Shown here in pieces: positions 1 through 8,879 of a DNA stretch of 47,761 nucleotides. This DNA comes from Streptococcus suis 10581 (lineage in GTDB: Bacteria > Bacillota > Bacilli > Lactobacillales > Streptococcaceae), in contig ALKQ01000064.1 in assembly GCA_000440235.1 (NCBI GenBank), positions 1-47,761 on the forward strand, read 5' to 3'. A program made the translations under genes and the position numbers. Within the stretch, counting starts at the first letter, position 1; each line of letters begins with the position of its first letter. The notes beneath the pieces were generated by a model. The model saw nothing but the letters and a program-made list of their open reading frames with translations. It made no database searches and had not been told where the DNA came from.

Positions 1-27
1 AGACTGGTCGAGTTCTTTCCCACTCCC
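1..27 (+). repeat. 3' end of a dispersed small repeat (copy A, cut by window edge)
   Basis: These 27 bases are identical to the 3' ends of two larger copies in this window (25875-26044 and 42186-42471), which end in the same CGAGTTCTTTCCCACTCCC segment. The window therefore starts inside a third copy. Only the distal end is visible, so its length and what it interrupts cannot be seen. Confidence 0.8.
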
Positions 28-42
28 TTTTTCATCGAAAAA

Positions 43-194
43 GCAGTTCAATGAACCATTGAACTGCCGGATGACTCTAAGGAGGAGCGCTTAGAATTGG
101 AACAAATTACTACACATGGCGTAAAAAATAGAAAGGAAGAAATCTGCTCCAATACCAAGCAGGCTAAAATAGTCCTTTGTCGCTCCTCAGTCAT
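43..194. repeat. Inverted-repeat segment of unknown identity
   Basis: A perfect 11-bp hairpin (GCAGTTCAATG/CATTGAACTGC, 43-67) is followed by a segment bounded by ATGACT..GAGGAGCG (about 71-89) and its complement CGCTCCTC..AGTCAT (181-194). I see no ORF with a ribosome binding site here. It resembles the modular hairpins of the streptococcal repeats elsewhere in the window, or it could be a small RNA. Its function is unknown. Confidence 0.45.
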
Positions 195-270
195 AGTATA
201 ACACAATCCAAATGTTTTTACCAATTATTACTATATTTTTTTCTTAAATATAGACATAAAAGTGTATATA

Positions 271-299
271 AAAATAAGAGCAGATATCGCTCTTATTTT
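271..299. terminator. Bidirectional terminator
   Basis: An 11-bp stem AAAATAAGAGC (271-281) / GCTCTTATTTT (289-299) has a 7-base loop and runs of A and T on its two sides. It lies at the stop codon of the leftward DUF975 gene and would end that transcript. Confidence 0.75.
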
Positions 300-1141
300 T
301 ATACGTAACTCATTTTCTTAGCCTGATCATCTAAAATTTCTTCATGGAAGTGCATTTGTGCAGCATAGTGATACGGCCATACATATAAACCAGCCAGGCC
401 AAATGTAATAATGACAAGAAGGAACCAGCCAATGAAGGATAAATCAAGTGTAAAGCGTTTAAACTTGTAACCTTTCATCAACTTTCGACTAGACCAAATG
501 ATTGAAAAAGCGCCTGTATATTCTTCGCGTTCCAATTGTTCAAACAAGATATATTCTACCTGTGAATAAGCATAGAATTGTGGAATATAAAGAGCAATTC
601 CTAAAACCATAAGTAGGATACCTCCCATGGCCATTAGCCCTAGTATGGCAAGGATTTCCATAGGAAGTGCATCAGGGTCCAAGGATTGACTGGATGCAGC
701 TATGATTGTAATCATCGTTCCAGCACTGATAAGTAAACCAATACCAAAGTAAAACAGTAGTCCCCAAAGGAAGAGCAAGAAACTTTTTAAAATGTAGGTT
801 CGAAAGATTTTCCAGAAATCTTTATGATTGAAAATCATCAGCACATCTTTAAATGATGTGGAAGTTTTTACCCCTTTGATAAGATGAAATATAGTGCATA
901 TAATGGATAAGTGCAGTAGTCCTAATAGCAATCCGTAAAATAGTGGAAACAAGGAGGTAGAAATAAAGTAGCTAGGACTAGCAAGTTCCTCAGCTGTTAC
1001 TCCAGCAAGGCTATTGCGAGAGAAAGAAATTAACTGAACGATAACAGAAATAGTGACGGGGATGACGGCCACTTGATAGATACCAGGTGTCTCGTTTAGT
1101 GTTTGGCGAGCCCGCTCACGTATATTAGAAATTGTAAACAT
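299..1141 (-). CDS. DUF975 family integral membrane protein
   Basis: This is a 280-residue multi-pass membrane protein. The N-terminal ISNIRERARQTL segment is typical of DUF975 proteins. It is followed by hydrophobic helices at roughly residues 25-40, 60-85, 115-145, 165-190 and 235-260. The start at 1141 has an AGGAGG ribosome binding site six to ten bases upstream. The family's molecular role is not established. The gene stands alone, divergent from tgt, and ends at a hairpin. The family assignment rests on recalled sequence pattern and length; no function is inferred. Confidence 0.75.
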   Translation of the reverse strand: MFTISNIRERARQTLNETPGIYQVAVIPVTISVIVQLISFSRNSLAGVTAEELASPSYFISTSLFPLFYGLLLGLLHLSIICTIFHLIKGVKTSTSFKDVLMIFNHKDFWKIFRTYILKSFLLFLWGLLFYFGIGLLISAGTMITIIAASSQSLDPDALPMEILAILGLMAMGGILLMVLGIALYIPQFYAYSQVEYILFEQLEREEYTGAFSIIWSSRKLMKGYKFKRFTLDLSFIGWFLLVIITFGLAGLYVWPYHYAAQMHFHEEILDDQAKKMSYV

Positions 1142-1310
1142 CTACATAACCTCCTTGCTGAATATTGTAACATAATTCTAGATGACAAGCTAGGCTTTTT
1201 TTGATAGACTGGAAGGTGCTGTGGAGATTGGTTGTTTTTGGGTAAAATTGACTGATTGACCATACAAGACTAAATTCCTAGGACTGTTTTTCCTAGCGGG
1301 AGGTAAATAA

Positions 1311-2456
<1,146 letters not shown>

Positions 2457-2465
2457 ACAAAATGA

Positions 2466-2497
2466 CCTCCTACAAAATCGTAGGAGGCTTGTTTTTT
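2466..2497. terminator. Terminator between convergent tgt and pepQ
   Basis: An 8-bp GC-rich stem CCTCCTAC (2466-2473) / GTAGGAGG (2480-2487) with a 6-base loop is followed by a T-rich tract. It serves tgt on the plus strand. The hairpin lies just past the pepQ stop at 2496 and could also act on the minus strand. Confidence 0.85.
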
Positions 2498-3581
2498 ATC
2501 CTTCAAAATACAAAAGTTCTTTCGGAGTCTTTGTGAATACTTCAAAGCCATTTTTGGTAACGTAACCACAATCCTCGATACGAACACCAACTTTTTCAGG
2601 GATGTAAATACCAGGCTCAACAGAGAAGCACATGCCTTCCTCGATAACCAAGTCATTTCCTTCCATAATCGATGGGAATTCATGGACACTCATTCCCAAA
2701 CCGTGACCGAGTCGGTGGTTGAAGTACTCGCCATAACCTGCTTTTTCAATCACAGAGCGAGCGGCATAGTCAATCTCACCAGCAGTCACACCAGGCTTAA
2801 TCATATTGACCGCGGCCATGTGAGCCTCCAGAGTCAAGTTGTAAATATCTTTTTTAAACTGATCAGGTTTACCGACAGCGACAGTCCGTGTCATATCAGA
2901 CGTATAACCCAAAGTTTCCACGCCTAGGTCGAACAATAGCAGAGCGTTATTCTCGATTTTGTTTGTTGAGGGAATACCGTGTGGATTTGCGGCATTGTCA
3001 CCTGTCAAGACCATGGTATCAAAGCTCATTTTTGAGATGCCTTGTTTCTTCATTTCAAATTCAATCTGAGCAATAATATCAGTTTCGGTTACATCGAGTG
3101 AGATGTTATTGAAACCAACCTGCATAGCCTTATCTGCAAACTCTCCAGCAACCAGCATTTTTTCAATTTCATCACGAGACTTGATCAATTTCATAGTATT
3201 AATCAGAGGCGTAATGTCTGAAAATGGTTGGCTAAAGATGGACTGAAGACCATGGTAGCGGGTTAAATTCAAATTATCAAATTCTGCACCGATTGCTGAG
3301 AAAGATTTTTGTGGTAATTTGCTCTTGATAATCTGCCATGGATTTTCTGAGTCCATATAGCCGGCTACAGGAAAATCAACAGTCGCAACCGCACGCTCTA
3401 CATCCAAGGCAGGGAGAAAGAGTAGTGAGTCGTGGTCAGGCATAACAAAGAGCATCATGTGGCGTTCATGAGGATCACTATGATAGCCAGTCAGATAATA
3501 GATGCTAACTGGATCAGAGAAGATGGCCAAGTCCATTTTGTTGGCTTCTAAGTAGGATTTAACATGATGTAATTTTGACAT
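2496..3581 (-). CDS. pepQ: Xaa-Pro dipeptidase / M24 aminopeptidase (PepQ)
   Basis: Cytoplasmic metallopeptidase that splits Xaa-Pro dipeptides, releasing proline from imported peptides. The 361 residues comprise an N-terminal creatinase-like domain (to about 125) and a C-terminal pita-bread M24 domain. Metal ligands fall in LLFDLGVETLGYTSDMTRTV (two Asp), HRLGHGLG (His), SVEPGIY (Glu) and GVRIEDCG (Glu). It is divergent from ccpA, a linkage known in lactic acid bacteria, and shares with it a 208-bp gap holding a cre-like site, so carbon-catabolite control of both genes is plausible. Confidence 0.93.
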   Translation of the reverse strand: MSKLHHVKSYLEANKMDLAIFSDPVSIYYLTGYHSDPHERHMMLFVMPDHDSLLFLPALDVERAVATVDFPVAGYMDSENPWQIIKSKLPQKSFSAIGAEFDNLNLTRYHGLQSIFSQPFSDITPLINTMKLIKSRDEIEKMLVAGEFADKAMQVGFNNISLDVTETDIIAQIEFEMKKQGISKMSFDTMVLTGDNAANPHGIPSTNKIENNALLLFDLGVETLGYTSDMTRTVAVGKPDQFKKDIYNLTLEAHMAAVNMIKPGVTAGEIDYAARSVIEKAGYGEYFNHRLGHGLGMSVHEFPSIMEGNDLVIEEGMCFSVEPGIYIPEKVGVRIEDCGYVTKNGFEVFTKTPKELLYFEG

Positions 3582-3701
3582 AGTGGAGCCCTTTCTAGCA
3601 TGTAGTGGTAAAAAAAGTGAAAATTTCGTTTATTATATAGACTATTGTTCCAAAAAATGAAAAAAATTGCAAGTATTATCAAAAAAATAGGTTTTTTCTC
3701 T

Positions 3702-3715
3702 TGAAAGTGGTTTCA
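3702..3715. promoter_or_regulatory. cre-like CcpA operator
   Basis: TGAAAGTGGTTTCA matches the cre consensus TGWAANCGNTNWCA at every position except the C of the central CG, and its arms TGAAA/TTTCA are perfectly palindromic. It lies about 75 bp upstream of the ccpA ATG and just upstream of the -10-like TATAAT at 3729-3734, a position suited to autorepression. It may also affect divergent pepQ. Confidence 0.65.
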
Positions 3716-3789
3716 AAAAGTGATACACTATAATCGAGTGAAAGCGTAATTTTCATAGAAATAGAATATTGAAAGGGAGTACAAAAGTT

Positions 3790-4794
3790 ATGTTAAACAC
3801 TGATGATACGGTTACGATTTACGATGTCGCCCGTGAAGCTGGTGTATCCATGGCGACAGTATCGCGCGTGGTAAATGGGAATAAAAACGTAAAGGAAAAT
3901 ACTCGTAAAAAAGTATTAGAAGTCATCGACCGTTTGGATTATCGTCCAAATGCTGTTGCGCGTGGCTTGGCAAGTAAAAAAACGACAACTGTAGGCGTTG
4001 TGATTCCAAATATTGCTAATGCTTATTTTGCAACCTTGGCCAAAGGTATCGATGATATTGCCGATATGTACAAATACAATATCGTCCTAGCAAACAGTGA
4101 TGAAAATGATGAGAAAGAAATCAATGTGGTGAATACCCTATTCTCAAAACAGGTGGACGGAATCATTTTCATGGGCTATCATTTGACAGACAAGATTCGT
4201 GCGGAGTTTTCACGCTCACGTACACCGATTGTTTTAGCTGGTACCGTGGACTTGGAGCACCAATTACCTAGCGTCAATATTGATTATGCTGCCGCTAGTG
4301 TTGATGCAGTCAATCTATTAGCTAAGAACAACAAGAAAATTGCCTTTGTATCAGGACCGCTTGTAGATGACATCAACGGTAAAGTTCGTTTTGCAGGCTA
4401 CAAACAAGGCTTGAAGGACAACGGAATCGAGTTTAACGAAGGATTGGTTTTTGAATCCAAGTATAAATACGAGGAAGGCTACGCTCTAGCAGAACGTATT
4501 TTGAATGCCGGAGCAACTGCAGCTTATGTTGCAGAAGATGAGATTGCTGCTGGTCTATTGAATGGTGTCAGTGATATGGGCGTCAAGGTTCCAGAAGACT
4601 TTGAAATCATTACAAGTGATGATTCCCTAGTGACCAAGTTTACCCGTCCAAACCTGACCTCTATCAATCAGCCACTATACGATATTGGTGCAATTGCTAT
4701 GCGCATGCTTACCAAAATCATGCACAAGGAAGAGTTGGAAAACCGTGAGGTAGTTCTTAACCACGGAATCAAAGTACGGAAATCAACTAAGTAA
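3790..4794 (+). CDS. ccpA: Catabolite control protein A (CcpA)
   Basis: LacI/GalR-family global regulator of carbon catabolite repression that binds cre sites with HPr-Ser46-P. From the ATG at 3790 it has 334 residues, the usual CcpA length. The N-terminal helix-turn-helix reads TIYDVAREAGVSMATVSRVV, followed by the hinge helix region NAVARGLAS and a periplasmic-binding-protein-like core. An in-frame TTG at 3769 would add seven residues, but GAAAGGGAG at 3771-3779 is well placed for 3790. Divergent pepQ and the cre-like site upstream fit CcpA. Confidence 0.96.
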   Translation: MLNTDDTVTIYDVAREAGVSMATVSRVVNGNKNVKENTRKKVLEVIDRLDYRPNAVARGLASKKTTTVGVVIPNIANAYFATLAKGIDDIADMYKYNIVLANSDENDEKEINVVNTLFSKQVDGIIFMGYHLTDKIRAEFSRSRTPIVLAGTVDLEHQLPSVNIDYAAASVDAVNLLAKNNKKIAFVSGPLVDDINGKVRFAGYKQGLKDNGIEFNEGLVFESKYKYEEGYALAERILNAGATAAYVAEDEIAAGLLNGVSDMGVKVPEDFEIITSDDSLVTKFTRPNLTSINQPLYDIGAIAMRMLTKIMHKEELENREVVLNHGIKVRKSTK

Positions 4795-4852
4795 TAAATA
4801 TGGGAATAGCCGGATAAGATATCTTATTACTCCGCACCCTCACTCTATCAAA

Positions 4853-5045
4853 CATTATAATCATTTAGTTTATCTTTTATTACTTCGACGAGCGAGGAAA
4901 TATTTCCAACCTAGAACAGCCTTTAGGCTGTTCTAGCAACCTGTAGCTATTGAGACAAACTTGCTTCGACTTATCTCCAGCCTTCAAAGGTTCCCCGAAC
5001 CTTTGAAGCGAGTACTAAAAGTAAACGAAATGGCTATACTAACCG
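4853..5045 (-). repeat. BOX-like dispersed repeat, two hairpin modules
   Basis: The element is bounded by an imperfect inverted repeat: ATCATTTAGTTTATCTTTTA.. near 4859 and the complement of TAAAAGTAAACGAAATGGCTAT near 5035. The same ends occur in the opposite orientation at 40654-40763. Inside are two boxB-like hairpins, CTAGAACAGCC/GGCTGTTCTAG (about 4911-4936) and TTCAAAGGTTC/GAACCTTTGAA (about 4983-5007). The module layout resembles pneumococcal BOX elements; naming it BOX is inference. Confidence 0.7.
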
Positions 5046-5074
5046 AAAACTAAAAGATTATAAAAAATAAATAT

Positions 5075-5112
5075 AAAGCCCTCGCTAGATGTATAAGCTT
5101 AGCGAGGGCTTT
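5075..5112. terminator. Strong hairpin between ccpA and the glycosyltransferases
   Basis: A 13-bp perfect stem AAAGCCCTCGCTA (5075-5087) / TAGCGAGGGCTTT (5100-5112) with a 12-base loop. It could terminate ccpA readthrough rightward, or leftward transcription from the remnant at 5227-5328. The T-tracts are short. Confidence 0.6.
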
Positions 5113-5226
5113 GTGGTTGATTTTAAGTCTGTCACACTCTGGAAGTTGTGGAGATGTTGATGCGAATCTAGAGAAGCAGTACTGGGCTTGTTCTCATCCT
5201 TTAGAACTGTATCAGTTAGGTGATTA

Positions 5227-5328
5227 TTATAATTTACGTTTACGTGTAAATAACGCAATTGCAAGCCCGATAATACCACTTGTCAATAACCATAAACTTC
5301 CTAAATTATAACATCTTCTAAAAAACAT
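5227..5328 (-). pseudogene. Possible remnant of an LPXTG-type surface protein C-terminus
   Basis: On the minus strand a short open stretch ends in LLTSGIIGLAIALFTRKRKL and a stop. A hydrophobic helix followed by a terminal cluster of Arg and Lys is the layout of a cell-wall sorting signal. The LPXTG motif itself and any upstream domain are missing, and the frame is open for only 33 codons. It could be the tail of a deleted surface protein gene or a chance ORF. The rest of 5113-5468 shows no other gene. Confidence 0.3.
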
Positions 5329-5456
5329 TCAAGCTGTCCTTCTGCTTTTAAAATCTGTTTTATATGTAATCATATATTTAGGATTATATTCTTTAGTATT
5401 GGCTTTAATTGATACAAAAAATACAGTTTAAAATATGAAAAAATGTAAAAAAGGGC

Positions 5457-5462
5457 TATAAT
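5457..5462 (+). promoter_or_regulatory. -10 box directly ahead of cpoA (possible leaderless start)
   Basis: TATAAT at 5457-5462 lies only six bases before the ATG at 5469, so a start point six to seven bases downstream would fall on or next to the ATG. No Shine-Dalgarno sequence is present between them. The -35 region is weak. Confidence 0.55.
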
Positions 5463-5468
5463 GGTATT

Positions 5469-6467
5469 ATGAAAGTACTATTGTATTTAGAAGGTAAAAC
5501 TGTTTTAGAGAAATCAGGAATTGGCCGGGCACTTCAACACCAGATGGAAGCGCTAGATATGGCAGGCATTCCTTATACGACAGACCTGTTGGGAGATTAC
5601 GATGTCATTCATATCAATACCTATGGTCCACGCTCCTGGTTATTGCTACATGCAGCCAAACGGAGTGGAAAAAAGGTAATCATGCATGGACATTCCACGA
5701 AGGAAGATTTTCAAAATTCCTTTATCGGTTCGAATACCCTAGCTCCTTTTGTGGGGAAATATCTAGCAAGCATGTACCAAAAGGCAGACTTTGTCATCAC
5801 TCCTTCAGAGTATTCAAAAAAACTCATCCAGTCTTACGGTGTGACAACGCCAATTATAGCCGTTTCGAATGGTATTGATTTAGATAAATATAAGAAGGAT
5901 GAACGTAAGGAAGCAATCTTTCGAGAGCATTTTAAAATTGAAGAAGGTCAGCCAGTTGTTGTCTGTGCAGGACTTTACTTCCGACGTAAAGGAATTGAAG
6001 ACTTTGTCAAGGTAGCCGAAAAGATGCCGCATGTCCGCTTCATTTGGCTCGGTTCAATCAATAAGTGGCTGATTCCGTCATATATTAGAAAAATTGTTGA
6101 GGGAGATCATCCAGCGAATGTCGAGTTTCCAGGTTATTTTAAAGGTGCTGTTTTTCAAGGTGCAATGAGCGGAGCGGATGCCTTTTTCTTCCCATCGTAT
6201 GAGGAAACAGAAGGGATTGTTGTTCTGGAAGCTCTTGCTAGTCATCAGCATGTAGTTCTAAGAGATATTCCAGTTTACGATGGTTGGATTGACGAAAACG
6301 TTGCCGAATTGGGACATACAGTGGATGATTTTGTCGATTCTATTCAGAAAATCTTAGACAAGCAGGTTGATAAACGTGAGGCGGGCTACCAGGTTGCGGT
6401 TAGTCGCTCGATTGATAATGTTTCCCACCAATTGGTGGATGCCTATCGACAAGTATTGGAGATGTAA
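5469..6467 (+). CDS. cpoA: GT4 glycosyltransferase, glycolipid synthase (CpoA-like)
   Basis: A 332-residue GT-B fold glycosyltransferase of family GT4. Its acceptor domain is N-terminal, and the donor-binding domain carries the E-x7-E motif in EETEGIVVLEALAS (about residues 240-252). In pneumococcus the orthologous pair makes monoglucosyl- and galactosylglucosyl-diacylglycerol, membrane lipids that also anchor lipoteichoic acid. By length and order this gene matches CpoA, the second enzyme of that path. It is directly followed by its partner with no gap. No ribosome binding site is visible and the -10 box sits close upstream, suggesting a leaderless message. Confidence 0.8.
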   Translation: MKVLLYLEGKTVLEKSGIGRALQHQMEALDMAGIPYTTDLLGDYDVIHINTYGPRSWLLLHAAKRSGKKVIMHGHSTKEDFQNSFIGSNTLAPFVGKYLASMYQKADFVITPSEYSKKLIQSYGVTTPIIAVSNGIDLDKYKKDERKEAIFREHFKIEEGQPVVVCAGLYFRRKGIEDFVKVAEKMPHVRFIWLGSINKWLIPSYIRKIVEGDHPANVEFPGYFKGAVFQGAMSGADAFFFPSYEETEGIVVLEALASHQHVVLRDIPVYDGWIDENVAELGHTVDDFVDSIQKILDKQVDKREAGYQVAVSRSIDNVSHQLVDAYRQVLEM

Positions 6468-7781
6468 ATGCGGATTGGATTGTTTACGGATACCTATTTT
6501 CCACAGGTTTCAGGAGTCGCGACTTCGATTCGGACTCTTAAGACAGAGTTGGAGAAATTGGGACATACGGTATTTATTTTTACGACTACAGATGAGGATG
6601 TGAATCGCTACGAAGATTGGGACATTATCCGAATTCCTAGCGTACCTTTTTTTGCCTTTAAAGATCGTCGAGTGGCCTACGCAGGTTTTACAGATGCCTT
6701 AAAAATTGCAAGTCGCTATAAACTAGATATTATTCATACTCATACAGAATTTTCTTTGGGGATTTTGGGGAAAATGATTGCCAAGGAACTTGATATTCCG
6801 GTGGTACATACTTATCACACCCAGTATGAAGACTACGTACACTATATTGCAAAGGGTAGGATTATTCGTCCCGGGATGGTTAAATATTTAGTACGGGCAT
6901 TTTTAAAAGATTTGGATGGGGTAATTTGTCCTAGTGAGATCGTTGAAGATCTTTTAATGAGTTACAATGTTCCGATTTCTAAACGAGTAATTCCGACAGG
7001 AATTGACTTGGCAAAGTTTGATAGACCAGAAATTGGCAAGGATGAAACAGATGAGTTGCGGGAACAACTAGGAATTGCTAGTGATGAAACGATGTTGTTA
7101 AGTCTGTCTAGGATTTCTCACGAGAAGAATATCCAAGCAATCGTTCAGGCAATGCCAAAAATTTTGCTGGAAAATCCAAAGGTGAAGTTGGTCATTGTCG
7201 GAGGTGGACCTTATACAGAAGATCTTCAGGAAATGATAGCGGAGCTTAATCTAGATGAACACGTCCAGTTGACGGGAATGATTGCACCAAGTGATACAGC
7301 ACTTTATTATAAAGCTGCGGATTTCTTTATTTCTGCTTCGACCAGTGAAACACAGGGACTAACTTTCTTAGAAAGCTTAGCTTCTGGAACTCCTATTTTG
7401 GCACATAGCAATCCCTATTTAAAAAACGTTATAACAGATAAGATGTTTGGGACTCTCTTCATTCGAGAACAGGAGTTGGCAGATGCCGTCGTTGAGGCGA
7501 TTGTTGCTACGCCACCAATGAATCCGTATGTGCTTGATAAGAAGCTCTATGAGATTTCTTCTACGAATTTTGGACGCAAGGTTTTTGAATATTATCTAGA
7601 TTTGAAGATTTCGTATGATTTTAGAAAAGAACATACTAATCAAGATAGCGTAGCAGAAGCATTGATAAAAAAGGCTATTTACCTACCGCAAAAAGTAGTA
7701 GTTAAATCAACAGACACGACAGCAAAAATATTGAAAAAATCAGTCGAACAAGTAAAATCAATCCGGAATTTCTTTGATTAA
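6468..7781 (+). CDS. 1,2-diacylglycerol 3-glucosyltransferase (GT4)
   Basis: This 437-residue GT4 enzyme likely transfers glucose from UDP-glucose to diacylglycerol, the first step of membrane glycolipid synthesis, at the inner face of the membrane. The N-terminus MRIGLFTDTYFPQVSGVATS is the classical GT4 donor/acceptor loop. The donor domain has SRISHEKN (about 222) and the E-x7-E motif in SETQGLTFLESLASG (about 300). A C-terminal basic extension after residue 390 (KKAIYLPQKVVVKS..) could aid membrane association. The ATG begins immediately after the stop of the preceding gene, indicating translational coupling. Confidence 0.88.
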   Translation: MRIGLFTDTYFPQVSGVATSIRTLKTELEKLGHTVFIFTTTDEDVNRYEDWDIIRIPSVPFFAFKDRRVAYAGFTDALKIASRYKLDIIHTHTEFSLGILGKMIAKELDIPVVHTYHTQYEDYVHYIAKGRIIRPGMVKYLVRAFLKDLDGVICPSEIVEDLLMSYNVPISKRVIPTGIDLAKFDRPEIGKDETDELREQLGIASDETMLLSLSRISHEKNIQAIVQAMPKILLENPKVKLVIVGGGPYTEDLQEMIAELNLDEHVQLTGMIAPSDTALYYKAADFFISASTSETQGLTFLESLASGTPILAHSNPYLKNVITDKMFGTLFIREQELADAVVEAIVATPPMNPYVLDKKLYEISSTNFGRKVFEYYLDLKISYDFRKEHTNQDSVAEALIKKAIYLPQKVVVKSTDTTAKILKKSVEQVKSIRNFFD

Positions 7782-7795
7782 TTTGGAGGTTTCAA

Positions 7796-8170
7796 ATGGA
7801 AAAGCTTCGAAAAGAGAGTTGGAAGAATCTGGTTTTGGCAACTCTTATTATACTATCCATGTATGCAGGTATTTATCTGATTGCCTTTCATCTGATTAGT
7901 GACACCATGCTTTCTAAGGAACTGGTGGTTGGGAATATATTGCTCTATACTCCCATTGTACTATTCCTAACAGGTCTTCTTTATGGATTTTTTCACGGTT
8001 TTTCTCCTAGCCTTCTTGCCTTGGTTTTACTGCTTTATCCTGTAACCATCTTTTTCTTTAAGGAATGGATTATTCTCTATCAGATTGTCTACACCTTATG
8101 TGCTCTGATTGGAAATGGGGTAGGAGCTCTGCTATTTTCCTTAAGAAAGAAAATGAAGAAAAATCCTTGA
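7796..8170 (+). CDS. Small four-helix membrane protein, unknown function
   Basis: A 124-residue protein with four predicted hydrophobic helices (about residues 12-35, 46-66, 72-88, 92-116) and a basic C-terminus KKMKKNP. It starts 14 bases after the glucosyltransferase gene, with GGAGG upstream, so it is probably the third gene of the glycolipid operon. I do not recognise a family. The context suggests a membrane lipid or envelope role. The thrS-operon promoter overlaps its stop codon. Confidence 0.7.
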   Translation: MEKLRKESWKNLVLATLIILSMYAGIYLIAFHLISDTMLSKELVVGNILLYTPIVLFLTGLLYGFFHGFSPSLLALVLLLYPVTIFFFKEWIILYQIVYTLCALIGNGVGALLFSLRKKMKKNP

Positions 8171-8195
8171 TATATCGGAAAATCCTTGTTATAAT
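8167..8195 (+). promoter_or_regulatory. Promoter of the T-box/thrS operon
   Basis: TTGATA (8167-8172) and TATAAT (8190-8195) are separated by 17 bases. The -35 box overlaps the stop codon of the preceding membrane protein gene. Confidence 0.8.
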
Positions 8196-8201
8196 AGCTT
8201 T

Positions 8202-8420
8202 TAGAGACTTATCAATTCTAGGAAATCTTTGAGAGAGTGTGCGGTGGGTGCAAGCACATAGAGGATAGGATTGACACTACTCGGTATGATTTTATGCAAA
8301 CATAAAAGGGTGGTTCCCTTATCGCCAATCTGAGGTAGTCAGGCTTTTTAGCGTGACTGCGAATGAAGGTGGAACCACGTTGCGACGTCCTTTTGCGAGG
8401 GCGTCGTATTTTCTTTTTTG
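8202..8420 (+). ncRNA. T-box riboswitch, threonine type
   Basis: The leader ends in the conserved T-box AAGGTGGAACCACG (8366-8379). Next comes an intrinsic terminator: CGACGTCC (8383-8390) / GGGCGTCG (8399-8406) and then a T-rich tract. Stem I features are visible at 8230-8290, including the GGTGGGTGCAAGCAC apical part. The likely specifier lies in GACACTAC (8273-8280), where ACA or ACT are both threonine codons. Uncharged tRNA-Thr would favour the antiterminator and allow expression of the MazG-like gene and thrS. Confidence 0.92.
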
Positions 8421-8439
8421 ACAAAATAAGGAGATGAAG

Positions 8440-8763
8440 TTGACCAGCATTCCACAAGAAACGATTGACCGTTGCCTAGCCGTTCGCAAGGCTTACAGAG
8501 AGTTGGAACTCAAGCACCACGACAAAGAGTGGTCCATTGAGGAAGACCTCTTGGCTCTGACCAATGATATTGGCAACATGAATCGTCTCATTATGACCAA
8601 GCAGGGCCGTTACTATGACGAAACGCCCTATACCTTGGAGCATAAAATGGCTGAAAATATCTGGTGGTTAATTGAACTGGCTGACCGCCTGGATATTGAT
8701 ATTCAAAAAGAAATGGAAACCTTTTTAGCTCAAAAAGAAGAGTTATTGGGGATTAAAAAATAA
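8440..8763 (+). CDS. MazG-like all-alpha NTP pyrophosphohydrolase family protein
   Basis: A protein of about 107 residues, all helical, with an acidic EEDLLALTNDIGN segment and a later ENIWWLIELADRLD helix. These E-x2-E/E-x3-D patterns are characteristic of the MazG/all-alpha NTP-PPase superfamily. An ATG at 8434 touches the AAGGAG (8428-8433) directly; the in-frame TTG at 8440 has a six-base spacing and is preferred here. Its place between a threonine T-box and thrS means it responds to tRNA-Thr charging. The substrate is unknown, and the family call is moderate. Confidence 0.65.
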   Translation: MTSIPQETIDRCLAVRKAYRELELKHHDKEWSIEEDLLALTNDIGNMNRLIMTKQGRYYDETPYTLEHKMAENIWWLIELADRLDIDIQKEMETFLAQKEELLGIKK

Positions 8764-8784
8764 AAATAGAAAGGACTAGGGTCT

Positions 8785-8879
8785 CCGTATTTGGTTGAAC
8801 TGAATACGGGCTACGGACTGGGCCAAAAAGATAAACGAGAACTAGACGCTTGCGTCGTCGTTCTGTTTCCTATTTTGGC
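8785..8879 (+). other. Structured leader immediately upstream of thrS
   Basis: The 149-bp gap between the MazG-like gene and thrS can fold into CCGTATT/AATACGG (8785-8791 / 8803-8809) and a long imperfect hairpin from GCCAAAA (8822) to TTTTGGC (8879). The latter contains AGAAC/GTTCT and GACGC-TT-GCGTC. There is no Shine-Dalgarno before the thrS ATG. This may be a regulatory or processing element, or a repeat insertion. Confidence 0.45.
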
